From Limisphaerales bacterium (GTDB taxonomy: Bacteria; Verrucomicrobiota; Verrucomicrobiia; Limisphaerales; UBA8199), in NCBI GenBank assembly GCA_025356925.1, contig JANXQE010000070.1:1-5537 (forward strand): 5,537 bases of DNA, given 5' to 3'. Below, one piece after another: positions 1-5,397 of the stretch. The notes under the pieces are model-generated. The model did no database searches, had not been told where the DNA came from, and saw only the letters and a list, made by a program, of their open reading frames with translations. The stretch's first letter is position 1, and each line of letters opens with the position of its first letter. Both the position numbers and the translations under genes were made by a program.

Positions 1-99
1 GATGCCAAGACCACCAAGACACCCAATTCAACAGGCCTGAGACCACGCCGAAACACCTGTTCGCGCCGACTCGGGGGCCGCGGAGGGCCGCGCCGGGCG

Positions 100-1185
100 C
101 TAATTCTGGCCGCGGCCGGCTACGCCTTTGGTGCCCTGGACGATGGCGCGGGCCGGTTCCTTGGGCCGCAGCGCCCGCACCGCTTTGCCAGCCTGCCACA
201 TCTCGGAATTGCCAATGACGTTAAGCTCCTTCGTCAATTGTTGCTGGTAATTGGGCTTGCCGCAGCTCGAAAGGACCCGGGCGCATTCCTTCCCGGTTTT
301 GACCCTCTGATAAAGGTCCTTGAATACCGGCAAAACCGCTTTCTTGAAACGGGGCTTCCAGTCCAGCGCGCCGCGTTGCGCGGTGGCGGAGCAGTTGGCG
401 TACATCCAATCCATCCCGTTTTCATCCACCAACCGGATGAGGCTTTGGGTCAGTTCCTCAACCGTTTCATTGAATGCCTCACTGGGCGAATGCCCATGCG
501 CGCGCAGGACATCGTATTGCGCTTCCATCACCCCGGCCAAAGCTCCCATCAAAACCCCGCGCTCACCGGTCAGGTCGCTAAACACCTCGCGTTGAAAGGT
601 GGTTGGAAATAAGTACCCCGACCCGATGCCGATGCCGACCGCCAGGCAGCGTTCCTTTGCCCGACCGGTGGCGTCCTGCCCCACCGCGAAGCTCGAGTTA
701 ATCCCAGCTCCGGTCAGGAAATTTCTGCGCACTGAAGTGCCCGAGCCCTTCGGGGCAACCAGGATGACATCCACGTTCTTGGGCGGGACCACACCGGTTT
801 GCTTGCTATACGCGATCGAAAACCCATGGGAAAAGCAAAGGGCCGCGCCGGGCTGCAAGTTCGCTTTTACAACCGGCCAAATCTGTCGTTGCGCAGCATC
901 GGAGACCAACAACTGCACAATCGTGCCACGCCGAACCGCTTCTTCGATGTCGAAGAGCGTTTTTCCCGGGACCCAGCCGTCGCTGATGGCGGGGGCTTTG
1001 CTTCGTTGGCCCACGATGACATTGAAGCCGTTGTCGCGCAGATTCAGCGCCTGGGCCGGGCCCTGCACGCCGTAACCGATGATCGCGAGCGTCTCGCGCT
1101 TGAGCGTTTGCCGCGCCCGAGCCATGGTAAATTCTTTTCGCGTGACGACTTCTTCTTTTGTGCCGCCAAAGTTAATGATTGCCAT
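100..1185 (-). CDS. ilvC: Ketol-acid reductoisomerase (NADP+), Bacteroidota/fungal-type class I
   Basis: Converts 2-acetolactate or 2-aceto-2-hydroxybutyrate to the dihydroxy acids of the valine/leucine and isoleucine pathways, in the cytoplasm, using NADPH and Mg2+. The 361-aa protein has an N-terminal Rossmann domain with GYGVQG at 37-42, followed by QALNLRDNG and GQRS at 59-62, where Arg/Ser fit NADPH binding. The knotted helical C-terminal domain follows from about 200. Expected catalytic and metal residues are present: H120 (FSHGF), K146 (APKGSG), D204 and E208 (SDLTGE), E240 and E244 (NETVEE), S266 (CSATA). INFGGT at the start, GINSS, and DWMYANCS place it with Bacteroidota and yeast Ilv5 rather than the E. 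coli long form. About 20 residues after RALRPK (342-361) are a non-conserved tail. The ATG has AAGAGA nine nt upstream. It lies 91 nt downstream of ilvN on the same strand, so co-transcription is likely. Identification is secure; subgroup placement is from remembered family sequences. Confidence 0.97.
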   Translation of the reverse strand: MAIINFGGTKEEVVTRKEFTMARARQTLKRETLAIIGYGVQGPAQALNLRDNGFNVIVGQRSKAPAISDGWVPGKTLFDIEEAVRRGTIVQLLVSDAAQRQIWPVVKANLQPGAALCFSHGFSIAYSKQTGVVPPKNVDVILVAPKGSGTSVRRNFLTGAGINSSFAVGQDATGRAKERCLAVGIGIGSGYLFPTTFQREVFSDLTGERGVLMGALAGVMEAQYDVLRAHGHSPSEAFNETVEELTQSLIRLVDENGMDWMYANCSATAQRGALDWKPRFKKAVLPVFKDLYQRVKTGKECARVLSSCGKPNYQQQLTKELNVIGNSEMWQAGKAVRALRPKEPARAIVQGTKGVAGRGQN

Positions 1186-1276
1186 AATTTTTAATCTCTT
1201 TCTGAACGTCAGGGTTAGCTTGTTTGAACGGGCGCCGGGCCCTGGCCGGGTGACGGGAAACCGCTGGGCCCAAAGC

Positions 1277-1750
1277 CTATTTCCGCGGCAAAGCCACTTT
1301 GCCGGTGCGGGTCAAATCGATCACGCCAAAGCTCTTCATCAGATCCAGGAACTTTTCGATCTTGCTCTCATTGCCAGTCACCTCGATCGTGAGACTTTTG
1401 GGCTGAACATCGACGATCTTCGCGCGGAAGATATCGGTGATTTGCATTACCTCGGCCCGGGTTTTTGAATCCACGGCGACCTTCACCAGCACCAGTTCGC
1501 GATCGACGTATTCGCCGTCACGAAAATCGACCACCTTGAGAATCTCGACCAGCTTGTTGAGCTGTTTAACAATTTGTTCGAGCGTCGCGTCGTCCCCGCG
1601 CGTCACGATCGTCATGCGCGAGGCCGTCGGATCCTGCGTCGGCGCGACGTTCAAACTGTCGATGTTATAACCCCGGCCGCTAAACAGTCCGGCGACGCGC
1701 GTCAGCACGCCGAATTTGTTTTCTACCAGGACCGAGATGGTGTGTCGCAT
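1277..1750 (-). CDS. ilvN: Acetolactate synthase small (regulatory) subunit
   Basis: Regulatory subunit of acetohydroxyacid synthase. It activates the catalytic subunit IlvB and, in characterised homologues, confers valine feedback inhibition. The 157-aa length matches the IlvN/IlvH family (about 160). An N-terminal ACT domain covers roughly 2-76, with HTISVLVEN, GLFSGRGYNI (21-30), and APTQDP...SRMTIVT (36-50). The C-terminal ALS_ss_C domain runs from about 80 to 155, with RELVLVKV and TDIFRAKIVDV (105-115). I chose ATG 1750 because the family begins at this residue (M-R-H-T-I-S). A TTG at 1786 in frame would add 12 unconserved residues and has no convincing Shine-Dalgarno. The GGCGGGG that could serve ATG 1750 lies inside a strong hairpin (1753-1772). 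ilvC follows 91 nt downstream. The catalytic ilvB, often adjacent in other genomes, is absent here; a metallo-hydrolase sits upstream instead. Confidence 0.95.
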   Translation of the reverse strand: MRHTISVLVENKFGVLTRVAGLFSGRGYNIDSLNVAPTQDPTASRMTIVTRGDDATLEQIVKQLNKLVEILKVVDFRDGEYVDRELVLVKVAVDSKTRAEVMQITDIFRAKIVDVQPKSLTIEVTGNESKIEKFLDLMKSFGVIDLTRTGKVALPRK

Positions 1751-1752
1751 AA

Positions 1753-1772
1753 ACCCCGCCCGAAGACGGGGT
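1753..1772 (-). promoter_or_regulatory. UUCG-capped hairpin over the ilvN ribosome binding site
   Basis: Read on the minus strand, a 6-bp perfect stem (ACCCCG / CGGGGT) is extended inward by one G-U and one C-G pair and closed by a UUCG loop, the exceptionally stable cUUCGg tetraloop. It ends two nt before the ilvN ATG and its 3' arm contains the only G-rich stretch able to act as a Shine-Dalgarno. It could reduce ilvN translation, or, with the three U residues that follow, act as a weak terminator for the upstream hydrolase gene. The structure is directly visible; the role is inference. Confidence 0.4.
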
Positions 1773-1776
1773 GCGG

Positions 1777-1805
1777 AAGCTAACAACTAGGCGAAAATGG
1801 GTCAA
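1777..1805 (-). promoter_or_regulatory. Candidate sigma70-type promoter for ilvN-ilvC
   Basis: On the minus strand TTGACC (1805-1800, five of six to the -35 consensus) is followed after exactly 17 nt by TAGCTT (1782-1777), which keeps only T1, A2 and T6 of the -10 consensus. Initiation would fall near 1770, leaving a leader of about 20 nt that begins within the first arm of the hairpin before ilvN. It sits between two same-strand genes and would uncouple ilvN-ilvC from the hydrolase gene. A match of this quality can occur by chance. Confidence 0.25.
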
Positions 1806-1819
1806 CTGACATTTTGCGT

Positions 1820-2638
1820 TCAGAAAAACGGGTTGTGGGCTTTTTCTTCTGCTACGGTCGTTAGCGGTCCGTGCCCCGGACAAATCAGGGTTTCCGACGG
1901 GAGCGTAAAGATCTGGTCCCGCACTGTCTGCCGGGCCAGTTCCCAGGACTGATTACCACGGCCGATAGAGCCGGCGAAAATTGCGTCACCAACGATCGCG
2001 ACGTGGGGCGCATCGTCAGGCCAGGTGCCGACGACGTAAGTCGTCCCATCCTCGGCGTGCCCCGGCGTATCGCGGTGAGTGATTCTCAGGCTCCCGAGGT
2101 GGATAAAGTCACTGGGCCGGTTTCGCTGGTCGACGGGACCGCCCTTGACACTGGAGTGAAGCCGCGCTTTGGGGAAGGCTTTGCGAAGTTCCTCCAGGGC
2201 AGCGATATGGTCCTCGTGGCTATGGGTGATAAAGATGTGGCGCAGTTGGAGTTGGTTGTCGGCGATGATTTTTTCCGTCGGCGAGGCGTGCCAGCCTGTA
2301 TCGAACAACGCGGCCTCCCGCGAGACTTCGTCCCAGATCAGGTAGCAATTGACGGCCATGCCAGCGTCAGTGCTGATGCAACGCAACTCGCGCCAGTTGG
2401 TCAGGTCCTTGGCCGTGGGCAACCAGCCTCGGGCCAGAGCTTCGAGCTTGGCGCCGTTCAGGCCAATCAGTTCAGCCAGAGCAGCGTAGTTGAGGCGGTG
2501 ATCGGACTGACCCGCTTCCTCCAGGGCGTCGAATTGTTGACGCGTGAACCCTGCCGCTCGCGCCGCCGCGTCGGCGGAGACATTGGACATGCTACGGGCT
2601 TTGCGGACAATGTCTCCCAAGTGATCTTCCAGGTTCAT
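1820..2638 (-). CDS. MBL-fold metallo-hydrolase with N-terminal helix-turn-helix-like domain
   Basis: A two-part protein of 272 aa. Residues about 6-75 look like an XRE/Cro-type helical domain: short helices around VSADAAARAAGFTRQQFDAL (20-39) and LNYAALAELIGL (49-60). Residues about 83-272 form a glyoxalase II/YcbL-like metallo-beta-lactamase domain with the complete metal set: T-H-S-H-E-D-H giving H139, H141, D143, H144, then H194 (TPGHAEDG), D218 (VGDAIFAG), and H256 (CPGHGPLTT). The C-terminus NPFF is also seen in YcbL-like hydrolases. It is probably a cytoplasmic thioester or related hydrolase binding two metals; the substrate cannot be read from sequence. No signal peptide or membrane segment is visible. 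I chose ATG 2638, with AGAGGGG 13 nt upstream (a long spacing); a TTG at 2683 would add 15 residues of unstructured look. ilvN follows after 69 nt. Whether the helical domain binds DNA or merely resembles HTH is unknown. Confidence 0.88.
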   Translation of the reverse strand: MNLEDHLGDIVRKARSMSNVSADAAARAAGFTRQQFDALEEAGQSDHRLNYAALAELIGLNGAKLEALARGWLPTAKDLTNWRELRCISTDAGMAVNCYLIWDEVSREAALFDTGWHASPTEKIIADNQLQLRHIFITHSHEDHIAALEELRKAFPKARLHSSVKGGPVDQRNRPSDFIHLGSLRITHRDTPGHAEDGTTYVVGTWPDDAPHVAIVGDAIFAGSIGRGNQSWELARQTVRDQIFTLPSETLICPGHGPLTTVAEEKAHNPFF

Positions 2639-2719
2639 GGGCGAGACGGTACCCCTCTTTCTCTGGACTTCAAGCTTGCACAACGCCCGCAGAATTCGCG
2701 CCAGCTCACTGGTGAGAGC

Positions 2720-2739
2720 AAAATCCGGGGTGCCGGATC
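2720..2739 (-). terminator. Weak Rho-independent terminator after the glycerate kinase gene
   Basis: On the minus strand a perfect 6-bp stem ATCCGG / CCGGAT (2738-2733 with 2728-2723) has a four-base CACC loop and can add one outer G-U pair. The last stem base begins a run of four T (2723-2720). It lies about 50 nt past the glycerate kinase stop and about 80 nt before the next start, where a terminator is expected. The stem and T run are short, so termination would be partial. The 5' arm can also pair with another CCGG at 2745-2742, giving an alternative fold. Confidence 0.4.
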
Positions 2740-2790
2740 ATCCGGAGACGCGCGATCCCCACCCCTCGAACCCCCTGTGAGAGGTGAACA

Positions 2791-3990
2791 TCAAAGGGCT
2801 CGTGGTTGCCGAGTTGGCTCTAGGGTTGCGCAGGTTTCTTTCGCAGCTTTACGATTCTCCGGTTGGCGTATTTCTCCTGGTGGCCCGGCGGCGGCGACCC
2901 GTTGTGCCAGGAGCTCCAACCAGTGAGCTGGCCTGGACAGGGCCTCTCGAAATGTGGTCAGCTCGACCAAAGCGTGCATTTGCGTAAAGCGGTGCTCGCG
3001 GGGGATGCGCGGACGGATGACTCCAGCCAAACCGATGCACGGGACGCCTAAATCATGACACCGTCTGGCGACTCGACCCGCTCCCTTGCCCATGAAGGTC
3101 GAGCGATCCATCTCTCCTTCGCCCGTGATCACCAAGTCCACCTGGCCAAAGCGCCGTTCCAACCCGACTTCGCGAGCGAATAGCTCAAACCCGGGCTCCA
3201 AACAGCCTCCCAGGAACATCCCGAACCCAAAGCCAAGACCGCCCGCGGCCCCTGCCCCGGGCGCGCCGGCCAGAGCGCGGCCGCGAGGCGCCTGGACCAG
3301 CGCTACCAGCCGTCTCAGGCAATTTTCGGCGGCAGGAAATTCCGAGGGCTTGAGCCCCTTCTGGGGCCCGTAAACTCGCGTGGCGCCCCGGGGACCGAGC
3401 AGCGGGTTCTGAACATCCACCGCGATCTGCAGATGCTCAAACCAACGAGTTCGGCGTGGTCGCCGCAGTTCAACGACCGTCGGCAACTCCGTCCAGCGCT
3501 CAATCGGCTTGCGGTGCTGGTTCAGAAACCTCCAACCCAAAGAGCGCGCGAGCCCGAAGCCCCCATCGTTGGTCGCGCTGCCACCCAGACCAACCAGGCA
3601 TCGCCCCGCCCCCCGGTCAGCGGCTGCGCGAACGATCGTCCCGAGCCCGTACGTGTCCAATTCGAACGGGTGATAACGATTCGGGGGTAGCATGGCCAGG
3701 CCAACGACGGCGGCGCTTTCGATCACGGCGGTTTTGGTCCGGGGTTCCCACCACCACTGCGATCGGCAAGCACGATGAGCGGCGTCGCACGTATCGATCG
3801 ACTGTGGAACTGCGCCAAGCAGAGCACTCATGACGCCACCGAAACCATCGCCCCCGTCACCCATCGGCAAGAGTGCCAACTCGTCGGCTGGCCGCGCTCG
3901 GCGCCAGCCACGCGCGACTGCCTCCGCCGCCTCCCTGGCCGTCAGTGTGCCCTTGAACTTATCTGGAACGATTAAGACCCTCAGTCGCAT
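2791..3990 (-). CDS. Glycerate kinase, GarK/GlxK family
   Basis: Phosphorylates D-glycerate with ATP, usually to 2-phosphoglycerate in this family, feeding glyoxylate or sugar-acid breakdown into glycolysis; cytoplasmic. The 399-aa protein shows the family signatures in order: PDKFKGTLTA (9-18), MGDGGDG (43-49), GLGGSATNDGG (134-144), VDVQNPLLGPRGA (191-203) followed by YGPQKG, a Gly-rich GAGAAGGLGFGFG (245-257), and ITGEGEMD (288-295) with GKGAG (301-305). E. coli GlxK is about 381 aa. Here the conserved body ends near 366, and about 30 polar, basic residues (367-399) form an unconserved tail. The start is ATG 3990, directly before the usual M-x-x-x-VLIVPD opening, with GGAG about 12 nt upstream. 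It is divergent from the glutaredoxin gene and followed by a weak terminator before the hydrolase gene. No glyoxylate carboligase or tartronate semialdehyde reductase gene is visible, so the source of glycerate is unknown. garK and glxK cannot be told apart here, so no symbol is given. Confidence 0.94.
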   Translation of the reverse strand: MRLRVLIVPDKFKGTLTAREAAEAVARGWRRARPADELALLPMGDGGDGFGGVMSALLGAVPQSIDTCDAAHRACRSQWWWEPRTKTAVIESAAVVGLAMLPPNRYHPFELDTYGLGTIVRAAADRGAGRCLVGLGGSATNDGGFGLARSLGWRFLNQHRKPIERWTELPTVVELRRPRRTRWFEHLQIAVDVQNPLLGPRGATRVYGPQKGLKPSEFPAAENCLRRLVALVQAPRGRALAGAPGAGAAGGLGFGFGMFLGGCLEPGFELFAREVGLERRFGQVDLVITGEGEMDRSTFMGKGAGRVARRCHDLGVPCIGLAGVIRPRIPREHRFTQMHALVELTTFREALSRPAHWLELLAQRVAAAGPPGEIRQPENRKAAKETCATLEPTRQPRAL

Positions 3991-4140
3991 GGTGAGCCAA
4001 GCTCCAAACTCCCTGCGGCAAAGTCAATTGCAGATCCCGTTTCGGACGCGATTATGGATATTCGGGCTTCGGCCTTCGGAATTCCTTCTCGAGGCTTGGA
4101 CTTTGGCGCGACTTATGGCAGCTTAAAGGATATCTGAACT
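3991..4140. promoter_or_regulatory. Divergent intergenic region between glycerate kinase and glutaredoxin genes
   Basis: These 150 bp must hold the start signals for both transcription directions. On the minus strand, CATAAT (4056-4051, five of six to the -10 consensus) is the best -10 candidate for the glycerate kinase gene, with a leader of about 50 nt, but no good -35 lies at the right distance. On the plus strand, TTGGAC (4096-4101) resembles a -35, but no -10 is well spaced after it. A GGC-TTCG-GCC mini-hairpin (4065-4074) lies within TTCGG repeats. AAGGA (4126-4130), ten nt before ATG 4141, is a good ribosome binding site for the glutaredoxin gene. No operator of a known regulator was recognised. 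Confidence 0.4.
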
Positions 4141-4479
4141 ATGAATAAACCGAAAGTAATCGCCTATCTGAAACCGAGTTGCGGCTGGAGCCAGGGTGTT
4201 CGCGCCGTGCTCCGCAAGTACGATTTGCCCTTTGAAGACCGCGACATCATCAACGACCCTGTTCAACGACAGGAGATGATTGAGAAAAGCGGCCAAATGC
4301 TCAGCCCATGCGTTGAGGTTAACGGTCACATGCTGCCCGATATCAGCGGCGATGAGGTGGAAACCTATCTGATGGCCAACAATCTGGTGCAGGCCAACGA
4401 CCGCGCCGCCGATGCCCCGACCAACCAGCCCTGCGCCCACGAACTGCCCCAACCCGCGCCGCTGTCGTTCCGACCTTAA
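4141..4479 (+). CDS. Monothiol glutaredoxin-like protein with CGWS active site
   Basis: A 112-aa thioredoxin-fold protein of the glutaredoxin family. The first strand and active site read VIAYLKPSCGWSQGV, giving C14-G-W-S17, close to the CGFS of monothiol (class II) glutaredoxins. A typical glutaredoxin core follows: a helix to about 27, LPFEDRDI (29-36), the cis-proline region LSPCVEVNG with P56, and the glutathione-side SGDEVETYL (69-77). Known CGFS glutaredoxins bind a glutathione-ligated [2Fe-2S] cluster and pass it to target proteins; others reduce mixed disulfides. Which applies here is not decidable. Unusual points are Cys57 right after the cis-proline and a Pro-rich tail (about 84-112) with a third Cys, C98. 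ATG 4141 has AAGGA ten nt upstream. It is the first gene of a likely operon with panC (21-nt gap) and nadB. Cytoplasmic; no signal peptide. Confidence 0.85.
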   Translation: MNKPKVIAYLKPSCGWSQGVRAVLRKYDLPFEDRDIINDPVQRQEMIEKSGQMLSPCVEVNGHMLPDISGDEVETYLMANNLVQANDRAADAPTNQPCAHELPQPAPLSFRP

Positions 4480-4487
4480 AAGGCATT

Positions 4488-4492
4488 TGAGG
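4488..4492 (+). promoter_or_regulatory. Ribosome binding site supporting the GTG start of panC
   Basis: TGAGG lies eight nt before GTG 4501. The in-frame ATG at 4528, where the conserved protein begins, has no comparable purine-rich site upstream. This favours initiation at GTG 4501 with nine extra residues, although protein conservation points to ATG 4528. Confidence 0.5.
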
Positions 4493-4500
4493 TTGCCACG

Positions 4501-5394
4501 GTGCGACCGCTGGACCACCGTTCCGCCATGAGAATAGTGAAGTCGGTCCGGGGGATGCAGCGACTGGCTTTGCGCTGGAAACGTGCTTCGGTCCGAGTCG
4601 GTTTTGTGCCGACCATGGGTTATTTGCATGCTGGGCACATGAGCCTGGTCCGGCGGGCACGGCGGCTTGTCGGGCCGCGAGGCAAGGTCGTCGTCAGCAT
4701 TTATGTCAACCCCACTCAATTCGGGCCGGGAGAGGACTTTTCGGCATACCCTCGAGATCTGACAAAGGACGCACAGGCATGTCGCCGGGAAGGGGTGGAT
4801 GCCCTTTTCGCTCCAACCGATGCGGAGATGTACCCAGGCGATGGGCGCAATCAATTCAGCACCTATGTGACGGAACAATCGCTGTCGCGCGTGATGGAAG
4901 GCGCGGCGCGGCCGACTCATTTCCGTGGAGTAACCACGGTGGTGGTCAAGCTGTTCAATGTTGCGCTCCCGGATTTTGCCGTGTTTGGCGCCAAAGACTT
5001 CCAGCAATCAGCCGTGGTCCGCCGGATGGTGCGCGATCTTGATATCCCAGTTCGAATCGTGGTTGCCCCGACCTATCGCGAACCGGACGGATTGGCGATG
5101 AGCTCGCGCAACAAGTATCTGGAGGGCAACCTGCGTGCTCAGGCAGTGGTGCTCTGGCGCGCTATCCAGAGGGTCCGGGTTGCGCTCCGAACGCGGTCGC
5201 GCGGGGTCTCCGCCCAGCAGCTCAAAACCGATCTCAAAGGCTTCATCGATCGCGAACCTGCAGCGCGGCTGGATTACGTCGAGTTTTTCGATCCCGAGAC
5301 CCTCCGGCCGATGCTGAAAGTCACGGCGGGCACCCACATGGCACTGGCCGTTTTCATCGGCCAGACACGGTTGATCGACAACGGGCGATTGTAG
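4501..5394 (+). CDS. panC: Pantothenate synthetase (pantoate--beta-alanine ligase)
   Basis: Joins pantoate and beta-alanine with ATP through a pantoyl-adenylate, the last step of vitamin B5 synthesis on the way to coenzyme A; cytoplasmic. The 297-aa protein carries the nucleotidyltransferase HIGH-type motif PTMGYLHAGHMSL (H43, H46), then YVNPTQFGPGEDFSAYPRDL (68-87), HFRGVTTVVVKLFN (140-153), VFGAKDFQQ (161-169), and the KMSKS-like MSSRN (200-204) after REPDGLA. Length is within the usual range (about 280-300). I chose GTG 4501 because TGAGG lies eight nt upstream. The family usually starts near ATG 4528 (M-R-I-V), which would give 288 aa and remains a real alternative. It follows the glutaredoxin gene by 21 nt and precedes nadB by 3 nt, so these are likely co-transcribed. 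Its precursors come from valine-pathway 2-ketoisovalerate and from aspartate; panB, panD and panE are not in the window. The C-terminal domain is Arg-rich but otherwise normal. Confidence 0.96.
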   Translation: MRPLDHRSAMRIVKSVRGMQRLALRWKRASVRVGFVPTMGYLHAGHMSLVRRARRLVGPRGKVVVSIYVNPTQFGPGEDFSAYPRDLTKDAQACRREGVDALFAPTDAEMYPGDGRNQFSTYVTEQSLSRVMEGAARPTHFRGVTTVVVKLFNVALPDFAVFGAKDFQQSAVVRRMVRDLDIPVRIVVAPTYREPDGLAMSSRNKYLEGNLRAQAVVLWRAIQRVRVALRTRSRGVSAQQLKTDLKGFIDREPAARLDYVEFFDPETLRPMLKVTAGTHMALAVFIGQTRLIDNGRL

Positions 5395-5397
5395 CCG

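Noticed and set aside
1..56. Open minus-strand frame from a GTG at 56 reading MFRRGLRPVELGVLVVLA, possibly the start of a gene downstream of ilvC
   Set aside because: Only 18 codons are visible, there is no convincing ribosome site, and it cannot be told from chance; sequence left of the window would decide.
1237..1271. Two GGGCCC copies (1237-1242 and 1266-1271) between ilvN and ilvC that could pair
   Set aside because: Each is its own palindrome, the loop would be long, and there is no T run, so it is not a convincing terminator or operator in GC-rich sequence.
1780..1812. Ten-codon minus-strand ORF (MSVDPFSPSC) upstream of ilvN as a possible attenuation leader peptide
   Set aside because: It has only one Val and no Leu or Ile, overlaps the candidate -35, and has no clear ribosome site, so it does not look like a branched-chain leader peptide.
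2705..2716. Small inverted repeat CTCAC-TG-GTGAG upstream of the hydrolase gene as an operator
   Set aside because: A five-bp arm is too short to separate from chance, and there is no second copy or clear promoter next to it.
2761..2785. Minus-strand GGGGGTTCGAGGGG resembling a tRNA T-arm
   Set aside because: The 3' side does not complement the G run, and no acceptor stem, anticodon arm or D arm is present.
1871..2926. Long plus-strand reading frame of 351 codons opposite the MBL hydrolase gene
   Set aside because: It is antisense to a gene with complete catalytic motifs, shows no recognisable domain, and long antisense frames are common in GC-rich DNA.
4060..4082. TTCGG repeats with an ATTC/GAAT outer pairing as a riboswitch or terminator before the glutaredoxin gene
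   Set aside because: Pairing is interrupted, the core stem is only three bp, and no known riboswitch pattern is recognisable.
4123..5007. Minus-strand reading frame of 294 codons opposite the glutaredoxin and panC genes
   Set aside because: It crosses two well-supported genes in antisense, has no recognisable family features, and is rich in His/Arg as expected for a shadow frame.
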